Assembly: GCA_947629655.1 (NCBI GenBank)
Contig: CANREL010000003.1
Location: 102,789 to 166,788, forward strand
Direction: 5' to 3'
DNA: 64,000 nt
DNA from: an uncultured Bacilli bacterium
GTDB taxonomy: Bacteria > Bacillota_I > Bacilli_A > RF39 > UBA660
Below are positions 27,059 through 35,919 of the stretch, piece by piece. Numbering within the stretch: position 1 is the first letter of the stretch; the number at the start of each line of letters is the position of its first letter. The translations under genes were made by a program, and so were the position numbers. The notes beneath the pieces are model-generated. The model had not been told where the DNA came from. It made no database searches and was given only the letters and a program-made list of their open reading frames with translations.

Positions 27059-30000
27059 ATGAATATTTATTTGTTTCTTAAAAATAGATTAATTTCTTTT
27101 TCATTACCATCAACTATTGCTGGTAGTTTTAATTTTGATGAAAATCCAGATGAAGATATCAAACTTATCAACATTGAAGAAAGAAGTGGTGAATGGATTT
27201 TATATTCAACTTCTGATGTATTGGTTGAAACTGGTAATAGTAATATCAATTATGCCAAATTAATTGATAACAATTTTTATATTCTTCAACGTAATGGTGA
27301 TCGTTATTTAATATATGTATCTAGTCGTGTTAATAATAAAATAACTCTATATTCATATGATCAATCTTTAGACTTAAACATTGGAAATACAGATGAATTC
27401 AACTTGCAATATCCATGTCAAATGCTAAACCAAATCATGGTTAGAATTCATTATAATAATGGGTCTTTGGTTTTAGAGAGCAGTAAACCAATTTGTTATA
27501 TAAATGATAAACTCGTTGCTGATAATAATCATCCAATAAGCAATGGAGATCAAGTTACAATATATGGGCTTAAATTAATATTTGTAAATAACGTTTTGTT
27601 GCTCAACAATCCTGGTGGAAAAATTCAAGTAAAACAATCTTCTAATTTAAAACTTTTCAATCTTCCAGCTGATGAAGCACCAAAAGCAATTGATGTCAAA
27701 GATAACGATTTATATTCTAAAAATGATTATTTTTCTAAATCACCACGTATTAGGAGAACGATTACTACTAAAAAAATTGATTTTAGTATGCCACCAAAAC
27801 TTTCTAATGGTGAAGGTTTACCAGTTATTTTAACAATTGCTCCAATGTTGACAATGGCTGCCACGTCTTTAATAATGTTATTTAGTACTTTTGATCGAAT
27901 CAATAGAGGAATTACAACTTTGAGAGATTCTTGGTCTTCTCTTGCAACAGCATCATTGATGGTTGTTTCCATGTTATTAGTACCACTCATAACAAGATTT
28001 TATAATAGTAAGTTACAAAAGAGAAATAAAGAAGAAATTATTAGAAAATATTCATATTATTTGGGTGAAAAAAGAAAAGAATTAGAGTCAGAGTTAAAAT
28101 TGCAAAAAGATATCATTCAGGAATCATTATTAACTACTTCTGATTGTATTCAAATAATTAAAAACAAAAATATGAACTTTTGGAATAGAAGATTAGATCA
28201 AAACGATTTACTAATGGTCAGAATTGGTATTGGAGATCAACCATTAGATGTTGAAATACAGGAGCCAAAGGAAGAATTTGAAGTCGGTGTCGATGAATTA
28301 AAACAACAATCTATAGCACTTGTTGAAGAGTTTAAGTACATACATGATGTTCCAGTTGGATATTCTTTTGCGGAAAACAAATTAACTGCCATAATGGGAG
28401 ATAATAAAAGTAAAAATATTGAATTTTTAAATAATGCTTTAATTCAATTGCTGACATTCTATAGTTATGAAGATTTAAAAATTGTCGTATTTACAAATGA
28501 GAGTAATTATAGTAATTGGGAATACTTAAAATATACTAATCATTGTTTTGACAATGAAAGAGAATTTAGATTTTTCTCTTCAACTAAGGAGACAGCTAGT
28601 AAGTTGTCAGATTATCTTTTAAATGCTTTAAAAAGTAGAATTGCGAGTGAAAGTAAGAATAATGATGAAAATAAGGTTTATAGACCTTACTATTTGATTG
28701 TTATTGATGATTATGAACGCGTTAAAGAATATGAATTTTTTAAATCAATCGCTGAAACGGAAAACAATTATGGATTTAGTTTAGTGATTGTCGAACAACG
28801 TTTAAGTAAATTACCAAGTAGATGTAATAACTATATAGAAGTCGAAGTTAATGGTAAATCAGGAATATTACAAAATAACTATGACAATCAAAATTATATA
28901 ACTTTTACAGATGAAGTCGTTTCCAATATCAACTATATGGAAATAAGTAAAATAATATCTAATATTCCAATAGAGTTTGAAGAAAAAGTAGGAGAGTTAC
29001 CTAACTCTATCAGTTTCTTGGAAATGGAACGAGTTGGTAAAGTTGAGCAATTAAATGTTCTTAATCGTTGGAATACTAATGATGCTACTACTTCTTTAAA
29101 ATCAGAAATAGGTGTCGATGCTAAAAAAGAATTGATGTATTTGGATTTGCATGAAAAATATCATGGTCCACATGGATTAATTGCTGGTACTACTGGTAGT
29201 GGTAAATCTGAATTTATAATTACTTACATTCTTTCCATGTGTATAAATTATAGTCCTAATGATGTAGCATTTATTTTGATTGATTACAAAGGTGGTGGAC
29301 TTGCATTAGCTTTTGAAAATAAATTGACAGGAGTTACATTACCACACTTAGCGGGAACTATTACCAACTTGGATAAAGCCGAAATGGATAGAACTTTAGT
29401 AAGTATTGATAGTGAAGTTAAACGTAGACAAAGACTATTTAACGAAGCAAGAGATCAACTAGGTGAAAGTACTATTGATATATATAAATATCAAAGACAT
29501 TTCAAAGAGGGAAGATTGTCTGAACCCATTCCACATCTATTTATAGTTTGTGATGAATTTGCAGAGTTGAAGAGTCAACAACCAGAATTTATGGATAATT
29601 TAATAAGTGTCGCTCGTATAGGACGTAGTTTAGGTGTTCATTTGATTCTTGCTACTCAAAAACCAAGTGGAGTAGTTAATGATCAGATATGGTCAAACTC
29701 AAAGTTTAAAGTTTGTTTGAAAGTACAAGATGAAGGTGATAGTAATGAGATGTTAAAACATCCTGATGCTGCACATTTAACTCAAGCTGGGCGCTTTTAT
29801 TTACAAGTTGGTTATGATGAAATTTATGAACTTGGTCAATCTGCTTGGGGTGGTGCTAAATATTATCCGTCAGATCGTATAATAAAACAGGTTGATAAGA
29901 GTGTTAATCAGATAAATGATTGTGCCGAAATAATTAGGAGTGCCGATGATCTTAGTGATCAAAAAGTTGAAGCCCAAGGTGAACAAATAGCAGCTGTCAT

Positions 30001-31636
30001 GAAAAATATCATTGAAGTATCAAATGCAACCAATATAAAAGCTAAAAGATTATGGCTTGATAATGTTCCACCAATCATTCTTGCTGATGATGTGATAAAA
30101 AAATACAATGTCGTTCCAACACCATATAATGTCGAAGCGGTAATTGGTGAATATGATGCTCCTGAAAAACAGGAACAAGGTGTTGTAAAATATAATTATA
30201 TGGATGATGGAAATGTTCTCATTTATAGTAATGACAATGGACAATCTGAAATGTTCTTAAACGCTTTAGTTTATTCAACTGTAAAACTTCATTCATCAGA
30301 AGAAATTAACTTTTACATGATAGATTACGGTTCAGAATCTTTGAGAAAGTTTTTGAGTCTTCCTCATGTAGGAGGTATTGTTTTTGCAGAAGAAAATGAA
30401 AAATATAATAACTTATTAAAATTGATAAGAGAAGAATTAATAAATCGTAAAAAAATGTTTATGGATTATGGTGGATCTTATAGTAACTACATAAAGAGTA
30501 GTGGTCAAAAGTTACCATTAGAAGTTGTTGTCATAAATAATTATGATGCTTTTTATGAAGCTCATTCAGAAGCTTATGATTTAATACCAGAATTGACTAG
30601 AGATTCTGTAAGATATGGTATAATCTTTGTCATAACTTGTCTTGCAGCTAATTCTCTTCGTGCTAAAGCTGCACAAAACTTTACTAAGATTTTTGCTTAT
30701 AAACTAAAGGAAGCAACGGATTATGGTTATGTTTTAAATGGTAAAACAAGAAATGTTCCAAAGGATATTGATGGTCGTGGATTCTTGAACAATGATGGAA
30801 TACATGAATTTCAAACAGTATCTCTTACAGCTACTCAGGAAGAATACAATGAGTTTGTAAATAACTTCATAGCCGAAGCTAAGAGTAAAAATAATGTCCT
30901 TGCTAAGAGTATACCTACTTTGCCAGCAATAATTAGATTAAAGGATGTAGAGCATGAAATTTCATCTTTAAAGTCAGTACCAGTTGGTATGTTTAAAGCT
31001 AATGTCAACGTTTGCAATTACGATTTTGAAACAACAGTGGCTACTTTAATATCTGCTAAAAAGATTGCTACACTAGATAAATTTTTACTAAGTTTATTAC
31101 AAGTATTTAAGGCAATTCCAAATTGTAATATATTTATTTTTGACATATTAAAAAAATTAAATATCGATATGATGCAATATCCAAATTATTATAATAGTAA
31201 TTATGATGAAGTAATTGAAAAATTGTCTTCATATATCGACAAAATGGAGCAAGATAATCCTCAAGAACGAGGTGTATTGATAATATATGGATTGACAAAT
31301 GCAACAGAAGAAATAAAGGAAGATCCTTTAACGGATTTTTTAGCTAAAGTAAAGTCATCTGGTAAGATTTGTATAATTGGTTTAGAAGAGGGAGCTAAAG
31401 CAGCTGAACTTGCATATGAATCATGGTATAAAAAGACATTTACTTCCAAACCATCAGGTATTTGGGTAGGAAAAGGTGTCGGTGATCAAAACGCTTTAAA
31501 AACTGATGCGTTTAATAAAGCTTTAAATGCTCCTTGCAAAGATGATACTGGATTTGTAATAATTGATGGCGAAGTTGCTATTATTAAACTAATTGATTTT
31601 ATTTCGGCAGATGAGGTGGAAGAAGATGAAAAATAA
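27059..31636 (+). CDS. essC: EssC/YukB-type type VII secretion ATPase
   Basis: 1525 aa motor of a Firmicutes-type (T7SSb) secretion system. Order: FHA-like N-terminal region (about 1-200), two membrane segments (about 255-315), then three FtsK/SpoIIIE-type domains. D1 has an intact Walker A GTTGSGKSE (about 709-717) and Walker B HLFIVCDEFAEL (about 826-837). D2 (GQSE in place of GKS) and D3 lack a good Walker A, so D1 is probably the only active ATPase. TATAAT at 27024-27029 precedes it. It overlaps the downstream EsaB-like gene. The usual EsaA, EssA and EssB genes are not next to it. Confidence 0.92.
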   Translation: MNIYLFLKNRLISFSLPSTIAGSFNFDENPDEDIKLINIEERSGEWILYSTSDVLVETGNSNINYAKLIDNNFYILQRNGDRYLIYVSSRVNNKITLYSYDQSLDLNIGNTDEFNLQYPCQMLNQIMVRIHYNNGSLVLESSKPICYINDKLVADNNHPISNGDQVTIYGLKLIFVNNVLLLNNPGGKIQVKQSSNLKLFNLPADEAPKAIDVKDNDLYSKNDYFSKSPRIRRTITTKKIDFSMPPKLSNGEGLPVILTIAPMLTMAATSLIMLFSTFDRINRGITTLRDSWSSLATASLMVVSMLLVPLITRFYNSKLQKRNKEEIIRKYSYYLGEKRKELESELKLQKDIIQESLLTTSDCIQIIKNKNMNFWNRRLDQNDLLMVRIGIGDQPLDVEIQEPKEEFEVGVDELKQQSIALVEEFKYIHDVPVGYSFAENKLTAIMGDNKSKNIEFLNNALIQLLTFYSYEDLKIVVFTNESNYSNWEYLKYTNHCFDNEREFRFFSSTKETASKLSDYLLNALKSRIASESKNNDENKVYRPYYLIVIDDYERVKEYEFFKSIAETENNYGFSLVIVEQRLSKLPSRCNNYIEVEVNGKSGILQNNYDNQNYITFTDEVVSNINYMEISKIISNIPIEFEEKVGELPNSISFLEMERVGKVEQLNVLNRWNTNDATTSLKSEIGVDAKKELMYLDLHEKYHGPHGLIAGTTGSGKSEFIITYILSMCINYSPNDVAFILIDYKGGGLALAFENKLTGVTLPHLAGTITNLDKAEMDRTLVSIDSEVKRRQRLFNEARDQLGESTIDIYKYQRHFKEGRLSEPIPHLFIVCDEFAELKSQQPEFMDNLISVARIGRSLGVHLILATQKPSGVVNDQIWSNSKFKVCLKVQDEGDSNEMLKHPDAAHLTQAGRFYLQVGYDEIYELGQSAWGGAKYYPSDRIIKQVDKSVNQINDCAEIIRSADDLSDQKVEAQGEQIAAVMKNIIEVSNATNIKAKRLWLDNVPPIILADDVIKKYNVVPTPYNVEAVIGEYDAPEKQEQGVVKYNYMDDGNVLIYSNDNGQSEMFLNALVYSTVKLHSSEEINFYMIDYGSESLRKFLSLPHVGGIVFAEENEKYNNLLKLIREELINRKKMFMDYGGSYSNYIKSSGQKLPLEVVVINNYDAFYEAHSEAYDLIPELTRDSVRYGIIFVITCLAANSLRAKAAQNFTKIFAYKLKEATDYGYVLNGKTRNVPKDIDGRGFLNNDGIHEFQTVSLTATQEEYNEFVNNFIAEAKSKNNVLAKSIPTLPAIIRLKDVEHEISSLKSVPVGMFKANVNVCNYDFETTVATLISAKKIATLDKFLLSLLQVFKAIPNCNIFIFDILKKLNIDMMQYPNYYNSNYDEVIEKLSSYIDKMEQDNPQERGVLIIYGLTNATEEIKEDPLTDFLAKVKSSGKICIIGLEEGAKAAELAYESWYKKTFTSKPSGIWVGKGVGDQNALKTDAFNKALNAPCKDDTGFVIIDGEVAIIKLIDFISADEVEEDEK

Positions 31637-31889
31637 AGTTTTAATAAAATTGATTATCCCTAAGTTAGACTTAAATTTAGACTTTTTTATACCTGTCAAC
31701 GAAACCATATATAAAGTAAAAAAATTATTATTAAAAACAATTTCAGAATTCAGTAATATCAGTGATGAAGAACTTGCAGGGTATATTTTAATCAATAAAG
31801 TCACTGCTAAAATCTATTTAAATAATGAAATAGTACTAGATACTGATATTAGAAATGCTACAGAGTTATTACTATTTGAAAAAAAATAA
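31626..31889 (+). CDS. EsaB/YukD-like ubiquitin-fold protein
   Basis: 87 aa. The beta-grasp pattern is visible: IKLIIPKLDLNLDFFIPVN, a helix (VKKLLLKTISEF), then ILINKVTAKIYL and a terminal strand ELLLFEK. The size and position directly after essC fit EsaB/YukD, a cytosolic T7SSb component. Identity is inferred from fold pattern and context, since the family is very divergent. GAGGTGG inside essC precedes the ATG. Confidence 0.65.
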   Translation: MKNKVLIKLIIPKLDLNLDFFIPVNETIYKVKKLLLKTISEFSNISDEELAGYILINKVTAKIYLNNEIVLDTDIRNATELLLFEKK

Positions 31890-31936
31890 TATGTAAAAAC
31901 ATGTCAATTTTTGTTAAATTTATTTACTATAGTAAT

Positions 31937-31974
31937 TAGGAGGTAGTATTATTAAAATAGAAGTGTGACTTCTA
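31937..31974 (+). other. Orphan ribosome site and hairpin in the leader of the WXG-like gene
   Basis: TAGGAGGTA (31937-31945) is followed by ATT codons, not ATG, and by a perfect 7-bp hairpin (31958-31964 with 31968-31974). The real start of the WXG-like gene is 37 bases further on with its own GAGGAGATG site. A TATAGT (31928-31933) lies just upstream. Confidence 0.45.
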
Positions 31975-32010
31975 ATAAAAAATAAAAAAATAGAGGAGAT
32001 GATTATTAAT

Positions 32011-32730
32011 ATGGCATGTGACAACCTAAGACCAGGAACTTTTAAAGATGCAATGGGTTCAATTCTTAAAGATTATAATGAATTGAATAAAGAATTCAAA
32101 AATGGTTTTACAGATGCTATTAATGCATTGTATGATGCATGGAAATCAACGAAAGGATATAACAGAATAGGAGATTTGTACCAAAATGTTGGTAAAATTT
32201 TAGGATACCAATCTTCACAAATTTACAAAAATTACAATACTATGTATGATGGTGCTATGGACTTTGCAAGAAAAGAGGAAATGGCTAATGCATTGTTTGG
32301 TCTTCCAGAAATAGGTGAGAAAGAGTATGAAGTTAACAAAAAAACTTTCCCTGAAAATGGAGATATCGAAATTGATGAAGAAAAACTTGCTGATGCAGGT
32401 GCAAAGTTAACTGAAAGTTTTAAAAATTTAGCAAAATGCATTAATAATTCTTTTGATGAAACTTCTTCAGATGATAAATTTGGTTATTATTCTTCAGATG
32501 AAGTTAACCCACGTGAACGTCTACATGGTGCTTATAACAGTCTTAAAACAGGATTAGATGCTGCTGCTGAGTTATATCAAAGAAATTTTGAAGAAGAGTT
32601 AGAACAAGACAAAGAAGCTAGAGCTGCTGCAAGACAAGCTTCTGCTGTCAATAGCAACGATATTTCTGATGTATTTGGTAATGCTAGTGGTAGTGGCGCT
32701 GCAACAACTCAAACGAATCCTTTAGGATAA
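32011..32730 (+). CDS. WXG100-like type VII substrate candidate (tandem helical hairpin)
   Basis: 239 aa, no signal peptide or membrane segment. The N-terminal half has the WXG100 look: a helix, a turn with Trp44 (DAWKSTKG) at the usual position, and a second amphipathic helix. The C-terminal half repeats a helix-turn-helix arrangement ending in LHGAYNSLKTGLDAAAELY, so the protein may be a fused pseudo-dimer. The tail is Ala/Gly/Ser/Thr-rich and disordered. The start is ATG 32011 after GAGGAGATG. It lies directly behind the EssC and EsaB-like genes. The family call is by pattern and context only. Confidence 0.6.
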   Translation: MACDNLRPGTFKDAMGSILKDYNELNKEFKNGFTDAINALYDAWKSTKGYNRIGDLYQNVGKILGYQSSQIYKNYNTMYDGAMDFARKEEMANALFGLPEIGEKEYEVNKKTFPENGDIEIDEEKLADAGAKLTESFKNLAKCINNSFDETSSDDKFGYYSSDEVNPRERLHGAYNSLKTGLDAAAELYQRNFEEELEQDKEARAAARQASAVNSNDISDVFGNASGSGAATTQTNPLG

Positions 32731-32750
32731 TTCATTCAAAAATTAAAAGG

Positions 32751-32773
32751 AAGTGCTTTTTAGCACTTTTTTT
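32751..32773 (+). terminator. Intrinsic terminator after the WXG-like gene
   Basis: A 7-bp AAGTGCT/AGCACTT stem is followed by seven T. A TATAAT (32776-32781) follows at once and starts the next unit. Confidence 0.75.
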
Positions 32774-32800
32774 AGTATAATGTAAATAGGAAGTGATAAC

Positions 32801-33670
32801 ATGCGATTAAATATAGATGAATTACGTGATAATTGTGTCAAATTTGATGATCTAATTAGTGAATATATGGATAATTTTAATAATTATTACAATGAAATTA
32901 ATTTTATTCATAATTATTGGAGTAGTCCAAAGGCTAATTACTTTTTATTTGTTACAGATAAGGAGAAACTTATCAATAAAAATTTCTATTTTGAAATGTT
33001 ATCACTTTACTCATTATTCAAATTTATTGTTAGTAAGTATAGTAATATAAAAAAATTATCATTATCAAATAGTGAAGGAGTAGATTTAATATTAAATAAA
33101 ATATTAAATAATAAAATCGATAGAATTGTTTCAAAATACGATAGTATCTATTCCAATTATTATGCTGTTCAAAGTAAGGTCAATTATCAAAAAAATAAGA
33201 TTAAAAATAATAAAGTAGGTTTATTTGCTTATAAGGATGAAGTAAAAAAATATTATTCTAGTATTAAAGAAATAGAAAGTGAAATAAAATATAAAATATC
33301 ACAAATTTCAATTGAAGATCCAGAAGTTACGAGTAAGGAAAATAAAACTCTTGGCGATAGCGATACTCTTTATCACGATGTTGTCAATTTGAATGCCGTT
33401 TTTGAAAAAATGAAAAAAATATTTGGTGAATTTGAGAAGAATCGTAAGGATTTAGAAGAAGTTTTAAATAACTTATATGAAAATTATAATTCACCAAATA
33501 GCAAAGACATTAAAGAAATAATTGATGCCTTATTGTTAAAATATGATAAAATTAATATGAATTTTTCTAATAATATTAATTTATTGAATGAAAATATTCA
33601 TTCGATGGAACAAATTAGTAGTAATATGAAAGATGTTGCTGATAACATAGTGGTGAGTGAAAATGAATGA
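32801..33670 (+). CDS. Helical protein with WXG-like N-terminus
   Basis: 289 aa, no signal peptide. The first 85 residues resemble a WXG100/LXG-type hairpin: a helix, NYWSSPKANYF with Trp at about residue 41, then a helix. The remainder is predicted coiled coil. It could be a type VII substrate or chaperone-like partner. It has its own -10 (32776-32781) and GGAAGTG site and overlaps the next small gene. Function is inferred from position in the secretion locus. Confidence 0.5.
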   Translation: MRLNIDELRDNCVKFDDLISEYMDNFNNYYNEINFIHNYWSSPKANYFLFVTDKEKLINKNFYFEMLSLYSLFKFIVSKYSNIKKLSLSNSEGVDLILNKILNNKIDRIVSKYDSIYSNYYAVQSKVNYQKNKIKNNKVGLFAYKDEVKKYYSSIKEIESEIKYKISQISIEDPEVTSKENKTLGDSDTLYHDVVNLNAVFEKMKKIFGEFEKNRKDLEEVLNNLYENYNSPNSKDIKEIIDALLLKYDKINMNFSNNINLLNENIHSMEQISSNMKDVADNIVVSENE

Positions 33671-33875
33671 TAATCAAATATTGAGAGAAAAATTAAAAAG
33701 TGTGCGTAATGATTTAAATAATTTGCTGGAATATTACGAAGAATTAAAGAAGATAATTGAAGATAATTTAGTTGTTGATGGACAAATGTACAATAAAGAA
33801 GAATACAATAAATTATGTAATGATGTTCACAATATTAAGAAAGAATTAGATGAATTAATCAATAGTTTGAATTAA
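33663..33875 (+). CDS. 70-aa helical-hairpin protein of the type VII locus
   Basis: 70 aa forming two amphipathic helices split by a DGQMYNKEEY turn, the size and layout of small WXG100-like or LXG-partner proteins, but without Trp in the turn. The start is ATG 33663 after GGTGAG; it overlaps the end of the previous gene by eight bases, so the two are probably translated together and may bind each other. Confidence 0.55.
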   Translation: MNDNQILREKLKSVRNDLNNLLEYYEELKKIIEDNLVVDGQMYNKEEYNKLCNDVHNIKKELDELINSLN

Positions 33876-33877
33876 AG

Positions 33878-33904
33878 AGATCAATTTATGAATTGATCTT
33901 TTTA
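33878..33904 (+). terminator. Intrinsic terminator ending the type VII-like locus
   Basis: A 9-bp stem (33878-33886 with 33891-33899) is followed by a T-rich run. Confidence 0.8.
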
Positions 33905-33960
33905 TTTTTCTCTAAGTCTATTTTTATTTCTTTTATCATTTATTGAAATAGGTGATGTTT

Positions 33961-35046
33961 TTGAAAAAGATCATTTTTATTTTAATTTTATTTTTTTGCT
34001 TAGTACCAATTAAATGTCTTTCTCTATGTGAAAGTAGTCATAGTTGTATTTTAATGGATGTTGATAGTGGAAGAGTTTTATATTCTAAGAATCCAGATAA
34101 TAGACAGTTGATTGCTTCTACTACTAAATTGATGACTTTTTTAATTGCATATGAAAATGGTAATTTAGATACTTTATATGAAGCAGGAGAAGAAATATTA
34201 AAGATGTATGGTACTAGCATTTATCTAAGTCTTGGTGAAAAGATGAGTTTGAGAGATCTATTATATGGATTAATACTCAGAAGTGGTAATGACGCTAGTG
34301 TTGTCATAGCTCATAACGTTTTCAAAGATTATGATAAGTTTATTTCAAAAATGAATTCTAGAGCTTTAGAGTTGGGTATGAATAACACTTCTTTTTTAAA
34401 TCCCCATGGTTTAGATGAAGAAACTGAAAACTATTCTACTAGTCGTGATATGGCACTTCTATCAAGTTATTTGTATAAAATCCCTTTTTATCGTGAAGTT
34501 GCTGCAACGAAACATTATCAAACTAATTCTTCAACTAAAGCTTATGATTGGTACAATCGCAACAAATTATTGACACAATATAAATATGCTACTGGTGGTA
34601 AAAATGGTTATACCCCAAAAGCTGGTAAAACATTGGTAACGACTGCTAGTAAGGATAATCTTTCTTTAACAGCGGTATCACTTGATGATGGTGATATATA
34701 TAATACACATGCTTCATTATATGAATATGGATTTTCTAATTATATTGATTATATGATTATTGATAAAAATACTTTTTCTTATTCAGATAATTCTTATGAT
34801 GGAAAATTATATGTAAAAAATTCTTTTCATTATCCAGTTCTTGAAGAAGAAAAAGATAGAATAGAAGTCGTTATTCAAATAATTAGAAATGTCAATATAG
34901 ATGAGACTGATAAAGTAGGAGATGTAATTGTTCTTTTAGAGGATGAAGAGATATATCGCGAAGATCTATTATTGAAGAATAAAAAACATAGATCGATATG
35001 GGATAAATTTATAACTTGGTTAAAGAATCTTTTTATTGAAAAATAA
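33961..35046 (+). CDS. D-alanyl-D-alanine carboxypeptidase (S11), DacB/DacF type
   Basis: 361 aa secreted peptidoglycan carboxypeptidase. N-terminal signal (about 1-20), then the penicillin-binding motifs SxxK Ser53-Thr-Thr-Lys56, SGN at 108-110 and KNG at 214-216 in place of KTG. The C-terminal part includes a beta-rich domain and a basic, Trp-containing membrane-binding helix (about 340-358). The start is a TTG at 33961 after AGGTGAT; earlier GTG and ATG codons overlap that site. It lies next to rluB, as dacB does in Bacillus apart from spmAB. Confidence 0.88.
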   Translation: MKKIIFILILFFCLVPIKCLSLCESSHSCILMDVDSGRVLYSKNPDNRQLIASTTKLMTFLIAYENGNLDTLYEAGEEILKMYGTSIYLSLGEKMSLRDLLYGLILRSGNDASVVIAHNVFKDYDKFISKMNSRALELGMNNTSFLNPHGLDEETENYSTSRDMALLSSYLYKIPFYREVAATKHYQTNSSTKAYDWYNRNKLLTQYKYATGGKNGYTPKAGKTLVTTASKDNLSLTAVSLDDGDIYNTHASLYEYGFSNYIDYMIIDKNTFSYSDNSYDGKLYVKNSFHYPVLEEEKDRIEVVIQIIRNVNIDETDKVGDVIVLLEDEEIYREDLLLKNKKHRSIWDKFITWLKNLFIEK

Positions 35047-35058
35047 TACTTATATGTG

Positions 35059-35076
35059 TATAATATGCCTAGGTGA
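35059..35076 (+). promoter_or_regulatory. rluB -10 box and abutting ribosome site
   Basis: TATAAT (35059-35064) and AGGTGA (35071-35076) are separated by six bases, so the transcript probably begins at the ribosome site itself. Confidence 0.45.
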
Positions 35077-35080
35077 TTTT

Positions 35081-35800
35081 ATGGAACGTCTACAAAAAGT
35101 TATAGCTAATAGTGGGGTTGCATCACGTCGTAAAGCTGAAGAATTAATTTTAGCCAAAAGAGTAAAAGTTAATGGGGTAATTGTTACAGAACTCGGTACT
35201 AAGGTCAGTGATAATGACGTTATTAAAGTTGATGATGAAGAGATAAGTAGAGAGGAAAAAGTTTATTATTTACTCAATAAGCCACGTGGTGTTATTACAT
35301 CTACTAAAGATGAGCATGGGAGAAATACAGTTGTCTCTTTGATTGATGAAAGTAAAAGAATATATCCAGTGGGAAGACTTGATTATGATACTACAGGAGC
35401 ATTAATTCTTACTAATGATGGAGATTTTGCCAATATGATGATGCATCCTAGTAATAATATTGATAAGGTATATGTAGCAAAGATTGAGGGAATATTACTT
35501 CCAAGTGAGATAATGAGTTTAAAAAATGGTGTCGTAGTTGATGGTGTAAAGACATCTAAAGCTCATGTTAAAGTTAAAAAGATAGATAAGAATACTAATA
35601 CTTCAATAATTGAAATAACTATTCATGAAGGTAGAAATCATCAAGTAAAAAAGATGTTTGAAGCTGTATCGAAAAAAGTTATTAAACTAAAACGTGAAAA
35701 AATAGCTTTTCTCGATTTGAAAGGTCTAAATTCTGGAGAATATAGAAAACTGAGTCATAAAGAAATATCTAAATTATATGTTTTAGCTAAAGAAAAATAA
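35081..35800 (+). CDS. rluB: rRNA pseudouridine synthase, RluB/RsuA family
   Basis: 239 aa. An N-terminal S4 RNA-binding domain (RLQKVIANSGVASRRKAEELI) is followed by the catalytic domain with GRLDYDTTG, Asp101 being the nucleophile, and a C-terminal GRNHQVKKMF segment. It modifies uridine in large-subunit rRNA (RluB) or 16S rRNA (RsuA); the position after a dacB-like gene favours RluB. The start is ATG 35081. Confidence 0.9.
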   Translation: MERLQKVIANSGVASRRKAEELILAKRVKVNGVIVTELGTKVSDNDVIKVDDEEISREEKVYYLLNKPRGVITSTKDEHGRNTVVSLIDESKRIYPVGRLDYDTTGALILTNDGDFANMMMHPSNNIDKVYVAKIEGILLPSEIMSLKNGVVVDGVKTSKAHVKVKKIDKNTNTSIIEITIHEGRNHQVKKMFEAVSKKVIKLKREKIAFLDLKGLNSGEYRKLSHKEISKLYVLAKEK

Positions 35801-35826
35801 TTCATTTGATAATGAATTGTTTTTTT
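35799..35826 (+). terminator. Intrinsic terminator after rluB
   Basis: An 8-bp stem (35799-35806 with 35811-35818) is followed by a T-run. Confidence 0.8.
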
Positions 35827-35919
35827 TATGTTCATTTTGTATATTCTATAAGAAAAATCGACATAATTAACTTGGGGGATGAGTTATGGTTATCTTAAAG
35901 GTATAGAGGAGGTGAAAGA

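Noticed and set aside
27001..33900. T7SS locus as part of a mobile element or prophage
   Set aside because: No integrase, transposase, attachment repeats or phage genes are present, and base composition is like that of the neighbours.
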